DNA of 54,660 bases from DASPGX01 sp035620375 (GTDB lineage Bacteria > Patescibacteriota > Minisyncoccia > 2-02-FULL-40-12 > GWA2-44-9). Each line of letters begins with the position of its first letter. The stretch's first letter is position 1. Positions 23,195-32,212 of this stretch are shown piece after piece. Where the stretch lies: assembly GCA_035620375.1 (NCBI GenBank), contig DASPGX010000009.1:1-54660 (forward strand), given 5' to 3'. A program made the translations under genes and the position numbers. The notes under the pieces are model-generated. The model was not told where the DNA came from, did no database searches, and saw nothing but the letters and a program-made list of their open reading frames with translations.

Positions 23195-23273
23195 CCCCAA
23201 CACCACAACGGCCGGAATGTCGCCCCGCTCCGGGGGCGACCCGGCTATCCACACCGGCCGTTTGGTGTGGGGG
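23195..23273 (+). terminator. ruvC terminator with nested hairpins
   Basis: Outer arms CCCCAACACCA...CGGCCGG and CCGGCCG...TGGTGTGGGG enclose GTCGCCCC-GCTCC-GGGGCGAC. It abuts the next promoter. Confidence 0.75.
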
Positions 23274-23301
23274 TTGACTCCAATATCCGTCCGACTACAA
23301 T
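23274..23301 (+). promoter_or_regulatory. Promoter of the acidic microprotein
   Basis: TTGACT (23274-23279), a 16 nt spacer, then TACAAT (23296-23301). A leader of about 78 nt follows. Confidence 0.7.
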
Positions 23302-23385
23302 TCCCGTGTTCATATTTAACTGCGCCGAAAGGCCGTCTGTACGGACCCGGTACCCGTGTCCGTCGGCCGGGTTCGGTGGAACATC

Positions 23386-23550
23386 ATGTCAGGCCAGTAC
23401 GAAGACGTAGTATTCCGTCTGGAGGGCGACGAAGAACTCGTCGACGACACCGAGGAGGAGGATGAGGAAGAAGAGGGTGGCGACGACTCCGACGATGACG
23501 AGGAAAGCGAAGAGGAAAGCGGCAGCGGGGACGAGGAAAGCTACGCCTAA
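23386..23550 (+). CDS. Highly acidic microprotein, 54 aa
   Basis: The frame MSGQYEDVVFRLEGDEELVDD continues into an almost uninterrupted Asp/Glu/Ser tail. It has its own near-consensus promoter and a strong terminator, so it is probably expressed. The tail resembles acidic C termini that mimic nucleic acid or bind cations and basic proteins. No family is recognised. About half of the residues are Asp or Glu. The upstream in-frame ATG at 23356 is less likely because it lies in the leader. Confidence 0.6.
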   Translation: MSGQYEDVVFRLEGDEELVDDTEEEDEEEEGGDDSDDDEESEEESGSGDEESYA

Positions 23551-23558
23551 CATTCCCC

Positions 23559-23586
23559 AAAAAGACCGCCGTCAGGCGGTCTTTTT
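23559..23586. terminator. Bidirectional terminator
   Basis: AAAAAGACCGCC-GTCA-GGCGGTCTTTTT between the acidic microprotein gene and convergent tyrS. Confidence 0.9.
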
Positions 23587-23587
23587 G

Positions 23588-24805
23588 TTACCGGGAGAGC
23601 CGGACACGGAACGGCCGGTGCGAGCCGACGCGGAGCACGTCGCCGTCCGCGATTCCCGACGGACCCAGGGCATCGGTCACCAGGGTTCCGTTGCGGGTAA
23701 CACCCCCCTGATCGACGAGCCGCTTGGCCTCCGATTTCGAGATTCCGAGCGCGGAAGCGAGAAGCTTCGTCATCGGCGTGGCGGCGTCCCCGGATACGGT
23801 CACCACCTCATCGTCGGCAACCACACGCCCCTGACGCGCTTCATTGTATATCTCCCGTGCGCGCACGGCTTCTGCGTCTCCGTGGTACATCCGCACGAGT
23901 TCCTCGGCGAGCGCGAGGTTGAATTCACGGAACGAGCCGCCCTCGGCCTTGCGCTGCATTTCCGCGATGGCCTCCAGGGGGACGTTCGTGCACAGTTCAA
24001 ATACGCTTCTGATGGCGTCATCGGGAATCCCTTTGCTGACCTTCTCGAATATCACCTCCGGCTTGTCATCGACGGAAACCAGACCGCCCTCCGTCTTGCT
24101 GAACTTCTTTCCGGAGGCGTCGGCAAGCAGGCGCGTCGGCAATACCAGCTTGTCCTTGTTTTTTGTCTGCCGGAGCAGGTCCCGGCCGACCAGCATATTG
24201 AACGTCTGGTCATTGCCTCCGACCTCGCCGTCGACATCCAGGGCGACAGAGTCATGTCCCTGCATGAGCGGATACAGGAATTCGCTGACGTATATGGGCT
24301 TGCCCGCATCCATCCGCTCCTGAAACATGTCCCGCGCTATCATTTGTTGAACCGTGACCCGTGACGCGAGCGCAAGCACGTCGTCAAAACGCATGCGCGA
24401 CAGCCATTTGCTGTTGCGTGCGACCGTGAAGCGCTTTTTCGGAATGATGCGCCCGACCTGCTCCGTATACGTCTTCAGGTTCCGCTTGACCTCGCTCTCG
24501 CTCAGCGCGGTACGGGCGGCGGCCTTGTCGGTCGGGTCCCCTATCCGTGCCGTGAAGTCACCGAACAGCACGGTGACACGGTGCCCCATTTCCGCGAGGT
24601 CGCTGAGCAACAGAAGCGGAACGGCATGTCCGAAGTGCAGGTGCGGATTGGTGGGATCGAACCCGGCATAGATATGCAGGCGCTCGTCGGCAATGCGCCT
24701 GACGGCCTCGTCGAATGACGGGTACGCAACCGGACGGTCGTTTCCGTCGCGCTGCAGTCTGCGCGCAAGTATCTTCTGCACATGGTCACGCCGTGACACG
24801 CTCAT
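23588..24805 (-). CDS. tyrS: Tyrosyl-tRNA synthetase
   Basis: The class I synthetase has 405 residues. The HIGH-type motif is HFGHA, the KMSKS-type motif is KKFSKTE, and Tyr-binding elements appear in VGGNDQTFN. An S4 RNA-binding domain closes the protein (ISKSEAKRLVDQGGVTRNG). The length and motifs fit the TyrRS group with KFSKT, as in Gram-negative bacteria. The start at 24805 lies 9 nt after a TATACT box (24815-24820, reverse strand). An ATG at 24811 is too close to it. Confidence 0.94.
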   Translation of the reverse strand: MSVSRRDHVQKILARRLQRDGNDRPVAYPSFDEAVRRIADERLHIYAGFDPTNPHLHFGHAVPLLLLSDLAEMGHRVTVLFGDFTARIGDPTDKAAARTALSESEVKRNLKTYTEQVGRIIPKKRFTVARNSKWLSRMRFDDVLALASRVTVQQMIARDMFQERMDAGKPIYVSEFLYPLMQGHDSVALDVDGEVGGNDQTFNMLVGRDLLRQTKNKDKLVLPTRLLADASGKKFSKTEGGLVSVDDKPEVIFEKVSKGIPDDAIRSVFELCTNVPLEAIAEMQRKAEGGSFREFNLALAEELVRMYHGDAEAVRAREIYNEARQGRVVADDEVVTVSGDAATPMTKLLASALGISKSEAKRLVDQGGVTRNGTLVTDALGPSGIADGDVLRVGSHRPFRVRLSR

Positions 24806-24835
24806 ATACATTCCAGTATATACCGCGACCCCGCA

Positions 24836-24863
24836 TTGTAAACTCGTTTTTTTGTGATATAAT
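24836..24863 (+). promoter_or_regulatory. PBP gene promoter
   Basis: TTGTAA (24836-24841), a 16 nt spacer, then TATAAT (24858-24863) with a TG upstream. The first GTG codons are 10-13 nt downstream. Confidence 0.65.
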
Positions 24864-24873
24864 CGCGCGTATC

Positions 24874-27021
24874 GTGGTGAAGATCAGATGGCGTCCGCCG
24901 CGCGTGCGCGTCGGGTCCCTGAAATCCGCATTGCAGAACCGAGCACGGCAACTGGCCGTGTTTTTGGCTTGGTTGGCGACGCTCGGCGTCATCGCGCTTT
25001 CCCTGTTCTTTCTGTACGCCAGGAGTACCCTCCCCGACCCTGAATCCATTATCTCCCGGCAGGTGAAGGAGTCCACGAAAATCTACGACTCCACCGGGGA
25101 AAAGCTGCTGTATGACATCTACGACGAGGAGCGCCGGACGGTGGTGCCGTGGGAACGTATCGGAGAGCCTATCCGGCATGCGACCGTCGCCATTGAAGAC
25201 GCGAGGTTCTACGAGCACCGGGGCATCGACATGTACGGGATTGTCCGCTCGATGCTGGAGAATATCCGGTCGGGCGACGTCACCGGCCAGGGGGGTTCCA
25301 CGCTCACCCAGCAGCTCGTCGGCAACGCGCTGGTGGGCCGTGAGCGGGGCTCCGTCCTGACCGCGTACACCCGGAAAATCCGGGAGCTCATCCTGTCCAT
25401 CGAAGTGGAGCGCCGGTTCACGAAGGACGAAATTCTCTGGATGTATCTGAACCAGGTTCCGTACGGTTCTAATGCATACGGAATCGAGGCGGCAAGTCAG
25501 ACATATTTCGCCGCTTCCGCGGACGAGTTGAGCATCGCCCAGGCGGCCCTGCTGGCGTCGCTCGTTCAGCGGCCGTCATATCTCTCTCCGTACGGGTATC
25601 ACCTTGATGAACTCCTGGGTCGCAAGAATGCGGTCATCGGCAGGATGTTCGACCTCGGCTTCATCACCGCCGAGGAACGCGACGCGGCAATCGCCGAGGA
25701 GCTTGCGTTCCAGGAGCAGACGGGGGGTCTGGCGGCACCCCACTTCGTTATCATGGCCCGCGAATACGTCATCAGTAAGTACGGCGAGGATATCGTACAG
25801 AGCGGCGGATTCCGCATCATAACGACGCTGGACGCCGACCTGCAGGAGGCCGCGGAAGAAACCGTGGAAAAGTACGCCGAGATTAACCGTGAAAATTATC
25901 GCGCGGGCAACGCGGCGCTCGTCGCGGTGGACCCGAAGACGGGACAGGTGCGCGCGTTGGTCGGTTCGGCGAACTACTTCGACATCGAAAACGAGGGTAA
26001 TTTCAACGTGGCCACGGCACACCGTCAGCCCGGCTCTTCATTCAAGCCGTTCGCGTATGCCGCCGCATTCCAGCTCGGCTATCCGGACAGCACCATCCTC
26101 TGGGACGTCCGCACCGAGTTCAATCCGAAATGTTCCCCCGAGGGAACCGCGGCGCGCGGAAGCGACGGAAGCTCCTGCTATCATCCCCAGAACTATCTGG
26201 GGAACAACGTGGGCCCGCTCACCATGCGTCAGTCACTGGCCCGCTCCCAGAACACGACGTCGGTGAAAACACTGTACCTTGCCGGCACTGACCGGACCAT
26301 CGATCTTGCGGAACGGATGGGAATCACGACCCTTGGTGACCGCTCCCGGTTCGGCCTTTCGCTCGTGCTCGGCGGCGCGGAAGTGCGTCTCGTCGACATC
26401 GTGTCCGCGTACGGCGTATTCGCGAACGACGGCATCCGGAATCCCTGGACCCTTATTGAGCGTATCGAGCTTGCGGACGGGACCGTTCTTGAGGAGCGCA
26501 ACGAAAACCCGACCCGCGTTCTCGAGGCGCAGGTCGCCCGGATGGTTTCGGACGTCCTGAGCGACAACAATGCCCGGGCCCCCGTCTTCGGATTCAATAG
26601 TCCGCTCTATTTCGCGAACCGTCCTATCGCCGCAAAGACCGGAACGACACAGGAGTACCGGGATGCATGGGTTATCGGGTACACCCCGAGCCTCGCCGCG
26701 GGCGTGTGGGTCGGCAACAACGACAATACGCCGATGACCCAGGCGGGCGGCGGTATCAGTGCAGCCGGTCCGCTGTGGCATGAATTCGTTGCCCGTGCAT
26801 TACAGGGCACGCCCGTGGAACAATTCCCGAAACCCGATCCCATTTTCGCCGACAAGACGATGTTGAACGGCATCTATGTCGCCCCCGACTCTCCGGAAAC
26901 GCACTCCATCCTCTACCACGTAATCCGGAGCAACCCGACGGGCCCGGCGCCCTCCGATCCGTACCAGGATCCCCAGTTCGCGAACTGGGAATGGGCGGTC
27001 CGCGCCCGGAGCGGATACTGA
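24874..27021 (+). CDS. Class A penicillin-binding protein (transglycosylase/transpeptidase)
   Basis: From the GTG at 24874 it has 715 residues. One N-terminal membrane anchor (LAVFLAWLATLGVIALSLFFLY) is followed by the GT51 domain (EDARFYEHRGID, GGSTLTQQL). The transpeptidase contains SxxK as SSFK, SxN as SQN and KTG as KTGTT. It polymerises and cross-links peptidoglycan. Residues encoded upstream of 24874 would precede the promoter and overlap divergent tyrS, so they are excluded. It stops 1 nt from the stop of the convergent DUF721 gene. Confidence 0.94.
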   Translation: MVKIRWRPPRVRVGSLKSALQNRARQLAVFLAWLATLGVIALSLFFLYARSTLPDPESIISRQVKESTKIYDSTGEKLLYDIYDEERRTVVPWERIGEPIRHATVAIEDARFYEHRGIDMYGIVRSMLENIRSGDVTGQGGSTLTQQLVGNALVGRERGSVLTAYTRKIRELILSIEVERRFTKDEILWMYLNQVPYGSNAYGIEAASQTYFAASADELSIAQAALLASLVQRPSYLSPYGYHLDELLGRKNAVIGRMFDLGFITAEERDAAIAEELAFQEQTGGLAAPHFVIMAREYVISKYGEDIVQSGGFRIITTLDADLQEAAEETVEKYAEINRENYRAGNAALVAVDPKTGQVRALVGSANYFDIENEGNFNVATAHRQPGSSFKPFAYAAAFQLGYPDSTILWDVRTEFNPKCSPEGTAARGSDGSSCYHPQNYLGNNVGPLTMRQSLARSQNTTSVKTLYLAGTDRTIDLAERMGITTLGDRSRFGLSLVLGGAEVRLVDIVSAYGVFANDGIRNPWTLIERIELADGTVLEERNENPTRVLEAQVARMVSDVLSDNNARAPVFGFNSPLYFANRPIAAKTGTTQEYRDAWVIGYTPSLAAGVWVGNNDNTPMTQAGGGISAAGPLWHEFVARALQGTPVEQFPKPDPIFADKTMLNGIYVAPDSPETHSILYHVIRSNPTGPAPSDPYQDPQFANWEWAVRARSGY

Positions 27022-27022
27022 T

Positions 27023-27298
27023 TCACCTGACGACGACCTCGCGGACATCGATACCCTCGTTCCTGAGTGCCGCGCGCAGAACGGTAAGATTGCTCTTCAG
27101 GATTCCCGATGCCCGTGGAGAGGCAGCGGCAAGCGTGACTCTCTTCGTGATGCGGTCGTAAGAAACATGGCGGACGGCCGGAGCGCGGTTCCCGCAGACC
27201 GTCCGCACGACGGCGGACACCAGCACCGAGAATTCGGAGGCTGATTTAAGGGCGCCGAGGCGCCCCTTTATTCCCTTTCGGATATCGTGGAACGGCAT
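27023..27298 (-). CDS. DUF721/DciA-like protein
   Basis: The protein has 91 residues. The weak pattern VTLAAASPRASGILKSNLTVLRAALR resembles the core of DUF721 (DciA), a DnaB helicase loader or operator often coded beside dnaA, dnaN or recF. Its ATG overlaps the dnaN stop by one base (TGATG), consistent with coupling to the replication genes. Assignment rests on neighbourhood and a short similarity. Confidence 0.55.
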   Translation of the reverse strand: MPFHDIRKGIKGRLGALKSASEFSVLVSAVVRTVCGNRAPAVRHVSYDRITKRVTLAAASPRASGILKSNLTVLRAALRNEGIDVREVVVR

Positions 27299-28389
27299 CA
27301 GGTTTTCAGCGGCATCACCAGATACAGTGTGTCTTTCGGCTCTTCGGCCATGCGGATAACGAACGGACTTCCGGCTCCCGTATATTCAAGGACAACATCG
27401 CTTCCGGGCACCGCTTTCAGCCCGTCCCCGAGGTACCGGTAATTCAGGGACACTTCATACGGCTCTCCCTTGAGCGTCGCCGATGCGAGCACTGTCGCAT
27501 CTCCCTTAGCGGAGTTCTTGGCGGCGATGCGCAACCCCTTCTCGGAGCAGGACACGACGATATCCGAGAGATTGGACGAGAATACGGAAGCGAGGCGCAC
27601 CGCGCTCTCCAGTTCCTGGCGAGGCACGAGCGTACGGGAAGCCGCTTTCTCGGGAATGATTTTCTGGTAATCGGGGTATCTTCCGTCGATGAGACGCGAG
27701 ACGACCTCCGTGTCTTCTCCGGTGAACGAAACCTGATTGTCTCCGATGCGGATAATGACGTCCCCGGACACCTGGTCACACATCCGGATGACTTCCATAA
27801 CCGTCATCCGCGGAACAATGACGCTCTCGGTCCGCTTCCCCTTGAACACTATCCTCCGTTCGGCGAGACGGTAACTGTCGGTCGCCGCCGCAGTGACCGC
27901 ATCGGATGAAAAGCGGAGAAGAATCCCCGACAGCTCGGGACGGTTCTCCTGAACTGCGGCCGCATCGACGACGGACAGAAGTAATGCGCGCAACTCCCCG
28001 GAATCGACACCTCCCATTTCTCCCCCGCTGATACGCGGGATGATGGGATATTCGGCGGTATCAAAACCGAGCACGGAAGTCTGATACGACGGCGACTTCA
28101 GCGCAAGGATATTGTTCTGTACCGCAAGCGTCAGAGCGCCCGCCGGCGACGATGATACAAAGTCGGAAAACGTCTTTGCCGGCACCGCGACACTCCCCTC
28201 CCGCTCCACCTTCGCCCCGATAACGCAATGAACGCCGACTTCGAGGTTCGTCGCGGAGACCCGCAGTCGCCCGTTCTCCGTACGCAGAAGGACATTATTC
28301 AGAATAGGGAGCGTGGACGTCCGCGAGGTTGCGCGCTCGGTCAGCGAAAGGGCCCGCTTGAGGTTTTCCTGACTTACGGAAATCTTCAT
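27298..28389 (-). CDS. dnaN: DNA polymerase III beta subunit (sliding clamp)
   Basis: The protein has 363 residues in three clamp domains. The start MKISVSQENLKRALSLTERA and the C-terminal VMPLKT region fit the family. The clamp tethers the polymerase to DNA. It follows dnaA on the same strand across a 233 bp intergenic region that probably holds the origin. Confidence 0.96.
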   Translation of the reverse strand: MKISVSQENLKRALSLTERATSRTSTLPILNNVLLRTENGRLRVSATNLEVGVHCVIGAKVEREGSVAVPAKTFSDFVSSSPAGALTLAVQNNILALKSPSYQTSVLGFDTAEYPIIPRISGGEMGGVDSGELRALLLSVVDAAAVQENRPELSGILLRFSSDAVTAAATDSYRLAERRIVFKGKRTESVIVPRMTVMEVIRMCDQVSGDVIIRIGDNQVSFTGEDTEVVSRLIDGRYPDYQKIIPEKAASRTLVPRQELESAVRLASVFSSNLSDIVVSCSEKGLRIAAKNSAKGDATVLASATLKGEPYEVSLNYRYLGDGLKAVPGSDVVLEYTGAGSPFVIRMAEEPKDTLYLVMPLKT

Positions 28390-28622
28390 ATCTCTTTATT
28401 TATATATCTATAGATTATCATCATTATACATGTAGAGAAGTGGCGGAGGCGGCGGTTTATTCCGGGATTCCGCGGGTGCTGTGGAGATACATACATATGG
28501 GTATCGTTGGGGATATGCACTGATAATTTACCCGTTCTGGAGCCGGTCAGTCCCGGACCCGTATTCTGTACGCATACTGTACGCCGCCTATGCACAGAAT
28601 TATCCCCCGGCTCATCCACATA
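28390..28622. other. oriC: Probable replication origin (oriC) between dnaA and dnaN
   Basis: No gene is present. The dnaN side is strongly AT-rich (28390-28435) like an unwinding element. Near the dnaA stop are TCATCCACA (28612-28620) and CTATGCACA (28588-28596), each one base from TTATNCACA. GTGGAGATA-type sequences lie near 28480. Location in the dnaA-dnaN spacer is the strongest argument. Confidence 0.6.
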
Positions 28623-30005
28623 CTAACCCTGGAATGCGTTGTATACGCGCTCGCGTATCATGGTCAGATCCTGCTTCAGTGATTCGTCCGCGGCCTCCTC
28701 TTTCCTGATCTTGTCGCAGGCATGGATTACCGTGGAGTGGTCGCGTCCCCCGAGTTTCTGGCCTATTTCAGGGAACGAGAGGCTGACTTCCTCGCGGAGA
28801 AGGAACATGGCGACCTGCCGGGGCTTCACGACCTCCTTCTTCCGGCTGCGCTTGGTCAGGTCGGCAAGTGAAATGCTGTAAAAATCCGCGACGGTTTTCA
28901 GTATCGCCTGGGGCGATGTCTTGCGGTGCGGGACGCTCATGTACGCCTGGATGATGTTCTTCACTTCCCGGAGGTCCGGCACGCGGTTATATATCTGTGC
29001 GAACGCGACGACGCGGTTCAACGCTCCCTCGAGTTCGCGCACGTTCTTCTGAATGTTCGCGGCGATATATTCAATAACCTCGTCGGGAAATTGCACGTTC
29101 CGGTCGGTGCTCTTCCGTTGCAGGATGGCAATCCGCGTCTCCTGGTCCGGCGCCCCGATATCGGCGATGATGCCGCCCTCAAAACGGGACTGCAGGCGCT
29201 CCTCAAGCGCGGCGATTGCCTTGGGAGGACGGTCGGAAGTCAGGATGACATGCTTGTTGCGGTTGAAGAGCTCATTGAAAATGCCGAAGAATATATCCTG
29301 CGTCCGTGTTTTCCCGGCCAGGTACTGCACGTCGTCGACGATGAGCAGGTCCAGGTCCGTGTACAGACGCTTGAGGCCCTCGATAGTCTGGTTCAGCAGG
29401 CCGTCAACAATTGCGGCGGTCAGACGCTCGGCGGGCGTATACAGAATCCTCGTCTCCGGCTTTTCGGCAAGAATCGTGTTGCCGATAGCCTGTGCCAAAT
29501 GCGTCTTTCCCAGGCCCACTCCCCCGTACAGGAAGAGCGGGTTATGCAGCTTGCCCAGACCTTTGACGACGCCCTGCGCCGCGCCGAACGCGAATTGGTT
29601 GTGGGAGCCGACGACGAAGGAGTCCATGACATACTTCCGGTTCAGATGAGTGACCTTGTCGATGTCCGCACTCTGCCCGTTGTCCCCGAAATCCCCGATA
29701 TCGTTCTGGAGAACAATCTTGGACAGATCGGGTTTGAGCGGCTCGACCTTCGGCTGGCCGACGACGTACTTCACCTCGCGCACGTCGCTGACCAACTTGC
29801 GCATGGATTGGAGTATCTGCTTATTGAACTTGTTTTCCAGCCACTCTTTGACGAACTGGTTCGGAACGCTGACGGTCACCGTGTTTTGGTCGCGCGATAT
29901 GATGAGCGTGTTTTTGAACCACGTCGTAAAGTTCGCACGGGAAAGAGAAACTTCCATCTCGCCCAGGACTGCTTTCCAGAGTTCTTCGGGGGTTACGGCG
30001 GTCAT
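28623..30005 (-). CDS. dnaA: Chromosomal replication initiator DnaA
   Basis: The protein has 460 residues. Domain I covers the first ~80. Domain III is an AAA+ ATPase with Walker A GGVGLGKTHL and Walker B LLIVDDVQYL. Domain IV ends with the DnaA signature GGRDHSTVIHACDKI. It binds DnaA boxes and opens oriC. The leader is about 100 nt from a likely TATACA box, divergent from rpmH. Confidence 0.97.
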   Translation of the reverse strand: MTAVTPEELWKAVLGEMEVSLSRANFTTWFKNTLIISRDQNTVTVSVPNQFVKEWLENKFNKQILQSMRKLVSDVREVKYVVGQPKVEPLKPDLSKIVLQNDIGDFGDNGQSADIDKVTHLNRKYVMDSFVVGSHNQFAFGAAQGVVKGLGKLHNPLFLYGGVGLGKTHLAQAIGNTILAEKPETRILYTPAERLTAAIVDGLLNQTIEGLKRLYTDLDLLIVDDVQYLAGKTRTQDIFFGIFNELFNRNKHVILTSDRPPKAIAALEERLQSRFEGGIIADIGAPDQETRIAILQRKSTDRNVQFPDEVIEYIAANIQKNVRELEGALNRVVAFAQIYNRVPDLREVKNIIQAYMSVPHRKTSPQAILKTVADFYSISLADLTKRSRKKEVVKPRQVAMFLLREEVSLSFPEIGQKLGGRDHSTVIHACDKIRKEEAADESLKQDLTMIRERVYNAFQG

Positions 30006-30231
30006 TGCATCCGGTAAAAGTAATTCGTGCGCCCGTTCGGCGGCGAGGCAGGCCCATCATCCCGTACCCCTGAACGCAGAACAACCATCGTTCGTTGATA
30101 TGCTGTGTATAGCAGGTGGATATCGCCCGTAAACTTACGGACCGCGCCCATTTATGGTCTGACAGCGGTTCTTGACCCATGGGTGCTGCCCGTGGTATTC
30201 TCACTCCCGGATTCATATAGCATTACCCCGT
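30006..30231. promoter_or_regulatory. Divergent dnaA/rpmH promoter region
   Basis: For rpmH: TTGACC (30172-30177), an 18 nt spacer, then TATTCT (30196-30201) preceded by TGG. For dnaA on the reverse strand: a TGCTATACA box near 30105-30112, with a partial DnaA-box-like ATATCCACC just upstream that could allow autoregulation. Nothing else is seen. Confidence 0.5.
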
Positions 30232-30378
30232 ATGACGAAGGCAAAAGCACTGACGTTCCGCCCCAAGAAGCGCAAACGCTCCCGCAAACACGGGTTTCTC
30301 TCCCGGATGAGAACGAAGTCAGGCCGCAAGGTCGTGGCCCGACGGAGAGGCAGGGGCCGTGCACGGCTGACCGCATAG
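30232..30378 (+). CDS. rpmH: 50S ribosomal protein L34
   Basis: The protein has 48 residues, with TFRPKKRKRSRKHGFLSRM and a basic C terminus as in all L34 proteins. It has its usual place between dnaA and rnpA. Confidence 0.95.
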   Translation: MTKAKALTFRPKKRKRSRKHGFLSRMRTKSGRKVVARRRGRGRARLTA

Positions 30379-30379
30379 C

Positions 30380-30411
30380 AACAACCGCCGCCGACCGCGG
30401 CGGTTGTCGTT
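30380..30411 (+). other. Stem-loop between rpmH and rnpA
   Basis: AACAACCGCCG-CCGAC-CGCGGCGGTTGTcGTT, directly before rnpA. It may lower read-through or stabilise the rpmH mRNA. Confidence 0.6.
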
Positions 30412-30413
30412 CC

Positions 30414-30758
30414 ATGGCACTTCCGAGAAAACACCGGCTGACACAGAAGGAATTCGCGGAACTGTTCGCGTCCGGCAGGCGCGTGCGGGGTGCGTCCTGC
30501 TCACTCCAGTTCCGTATTACCGGTTCCGGCAACGCCAAATTCGGCGTTTCCGTCCGTTCGGCGGTGGCGCCTAAGGCTACGGTCAGAAACCGGATACGGA
30601 GGACGGTCACCGAGGCGGTGCGTCCCCTCGTTCCCCGGTTCTCTCCGGGGACGTGGGTAGCCGCGGTCATCCACTCCCCCGCGCACCGGGATGCCCCGCA
30701 GCGCTACGGAGACGAAATAGCGGGCCTTCTGCGGAAATCTGGTATTATCACCCCATGA
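30414..30758 (+). CDS. rnpA: Ribonuclease P protein component
   Basis: The protein has 114 residues. The start MALPRKHRLTQKEFAELF and the basic helix TVRNRIRRTVTEAVR match the RNase P protein. It assists the RNA subunit in 5' trimming of pre-tRNAs, important here because tRNA genes are embedded among other elements. The stop overlaps yidD (ATGA). Confidence 0.93.
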   Translation: MALPRKHRLTQKEFAELFASGRRVRGASCSLQFRITGSGNAKFGVSVRSAVAPKATVRNRIRRTVTEAVRPLVPRFSPGTWVAAVIHSPAHRDAPQRYGDEIAGLLRKSGIITP

Positions 30759-30967
30759 GCTTCTTCTTTATCGTGCTGCTCAAAATCTACCGGACGGTCA
30801 TCAGTCCGCTTGTGCACGCCGCCGTGCCCGTGCGTGCGGGATGCCGCTTCTCTCCGACGTGTTCGGAGGTCTTTGAGGAAGCCGTCCGGAACGGCGGCGC
30901 CGCCGCGGGAATCCGGACAGGATTCGGACAATTGGCGCGGTGTCATCCGTTTGCCCGGGCGTCCTAA
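30755..30967 (+). CDS. yidD: Membrane protein insertion efficiency factor YidD
   Basis: The protein has 70 residues. The family core GCRFSPTCSEVFEEAV and the C-terminal RCHPF are clear. The N-terminal amphipathic/hydrophobic stretch FFFIVLLKIYRTVISP fits. It overlaps rnpA by ATGA. Confidence 0.92.
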   Translation: MSFFFIVLLKIYRTVISPLVHAAVPVRAGCRFSPTCSEVFEEAVRNGGAAAGIRTGFGQLARCHPFARAS

Positions 30968-30982
30968 CCCACCCCTTCGCAT

Positions 30983-31684
30983 ATGAGCTGGCTGTTCAAC
31001 ACCATAATTTATCATCCCCTGCTGAACGCGCTTGTGGTTCTGTACGACACGGTCTCGTTCGGAGATATCGGGATTGCCATCGTCATGCTTACGGTCGTCA
31101 TCCGGCTGATTTCGCTCCCGCTGTCCCTGAGAACCATACGCTCCCAGCGCGAGATGGCGGAGCTGGCGCCGGAGATTGAGCGCATCAAGGAGAAGCACAA
31201 GAACGACCAGGCCGCCCAGGGCCAGGCGATGATGGATCTGTATAAACAGCACAAGGTGAATCCGTTGGCGGGGTGTCTGCCGTTGCTTATCCAGTTCCCG
31301 GTTCTGTTCGGCCTCTACCGCGTGTTCATCAATATCTTCAAGCCTGAGAGCCTTCAGGCGCTGTATTCGTTCGTTCCCGATCCGGGCACAATCCAGACCG
31401 TTTCCCTGGGCATCGTTGATCTGGGCGTGCGGAGCATCCCGCTCGCGGTCGCCGCGGGTCTGGCGCAGTTCATCCAGGCGAAGGTAGCCGCTCCCCTGCA
31501 GCAGTCGGGCCAGGCGGCGATGCTCAACAAGCAGATGATGTATTTCTTCCCGGTGCTCATTATCGTCATCAGTTGGAACCTGCCGGCCGGACTTGCGCTC
31601 TACTGGACGGTCACGACGCTGGCATCAATCGCCGAACAATGGTACATAAAACGAAAGCCCACCCATGGAACGGTCACCGCATGA
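30983..31684 (+). CDS. yidC: Membrane protein insertase YidC (Oxa1 type)
   Basis: The protein has 233 residues and is a short form without the large periplasmic domain of Gram-negative YidC. It has five membrane helices, with the hydrophilic-groove Arg probably in VVIRLISLPLSLRTIRSQ. PLLIQFPVLFGLYRVF is typical. It inserts membrane proteins with or without Sec. It overlaps khpB by 20 nt. Confidence 0.94.
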   Translation: MSWLFNTIIYHPLLNALVVLYDTVSFGDIGIAIVMLTVVIRLISLPLSLRTIRSQREMAELAPEIERIKEKHKNDQAAQGQAMMDLYKQHKVNPLAGCLPLLIQFPVLFGLYRVFINIFKPESLQALYSFVPDPGTIQTVSLGIVDLGVRSIPLAVAAGLAQFIQAKVAAPLQQSGQAAMLNKQMMYFFPVLIIVISWNLPAGLALYWTVTTLASIAEQWYIKRKPTHGTVTA

Positions 31685-32135
31685 CATCATCACGGAGTTC
31701 GTGCAGCGGTTCTCACAGGCCGCCGCCTTGCCGTGCGATGTAACGGTGAGCGACGACAACGGCGCCGAAGGCGACATCCGGGTGGATATCCGGAGTGAGG
31801 GCGAGGCCAAATTCCTTATCGGCAAGAACGGACAGAATCTGTCGGCCCTGGAGCATCTCATCCGTGCGATGTGTTTCCGCAAGAACGGAACGGAGCGCCG
31901 CATCAGCGTGGACATCAATGATTACCGCCGCTCCCGCTCGGAACAGGTCGTTCAGATGGTCCGGCAGGTCGTCGCACGTGTACGTGATACCCGCCGGTCA
32001 CAGGCCCTGCTTCCCATGGCCCCGCATGAGCGGCGCATCGTGCATATGGAGCTCGCGTCGTATACCGACGTCGCAAGCGAGAGCGTCGGTGAGGACCCGA
32101 ACCGCCGCGTCGTCATCAAGCCCCTATCTCTATAG
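31665..32135 (+). CDS. khpB: KhpB/Jag RNA-binding protein (KH-R3H)
   Basis: The protein has 156 residues. The KH-II domain carries FLIGKNGQNLSALEHLI. The C-terminal R3H domain carries LLPMAPHERRIVHMEL. There is no N-terminal Jag domain. It binds RNA and influences cell division and envelope in other bacteria. It is last in the rpmH-rnpA-yidD-yidC-khpB operon. Confidence 0.93.
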   Translation: MERSPHDIITEFVQRFSQAAALPCDVTVSDDNGAEGDIRVDIRSEGEAKFLIGKNGQNLSALEHLIRAMCFRKNGTERRISVDINDYRRSRSEQVVQMVRQVVARVRDTRRSQALLPMAPHERRIVHMELASYTDVASESVGEDPNRRVVIKPLSL

Positions 32136-32161
32136 AGGGTTCCCCGTATCTTCTATCGCAA

Positions 32162-32192
32162 TTTTAACGGCTCACTGGGTGAGCCGTTAAAA
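32162..32192. terminator. Palindromic terminator (AACGGCTCA family)
   Basis: TTTTAACGGCTCA-CTGGG-TGAGCCGTTAAAA between convergent khpB and the secretion operon. It serves both directions. Confidence 0.85.
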
Positions 32193-32212
32193 TTTAATCG
32201 TCGATATGGGTA

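Noticed and set aside
27023..27298. Calling the 91-aa protein RecF
   Set aside because: Far too short and without a Walker motif. DUF721/DciA-like is the better guess.
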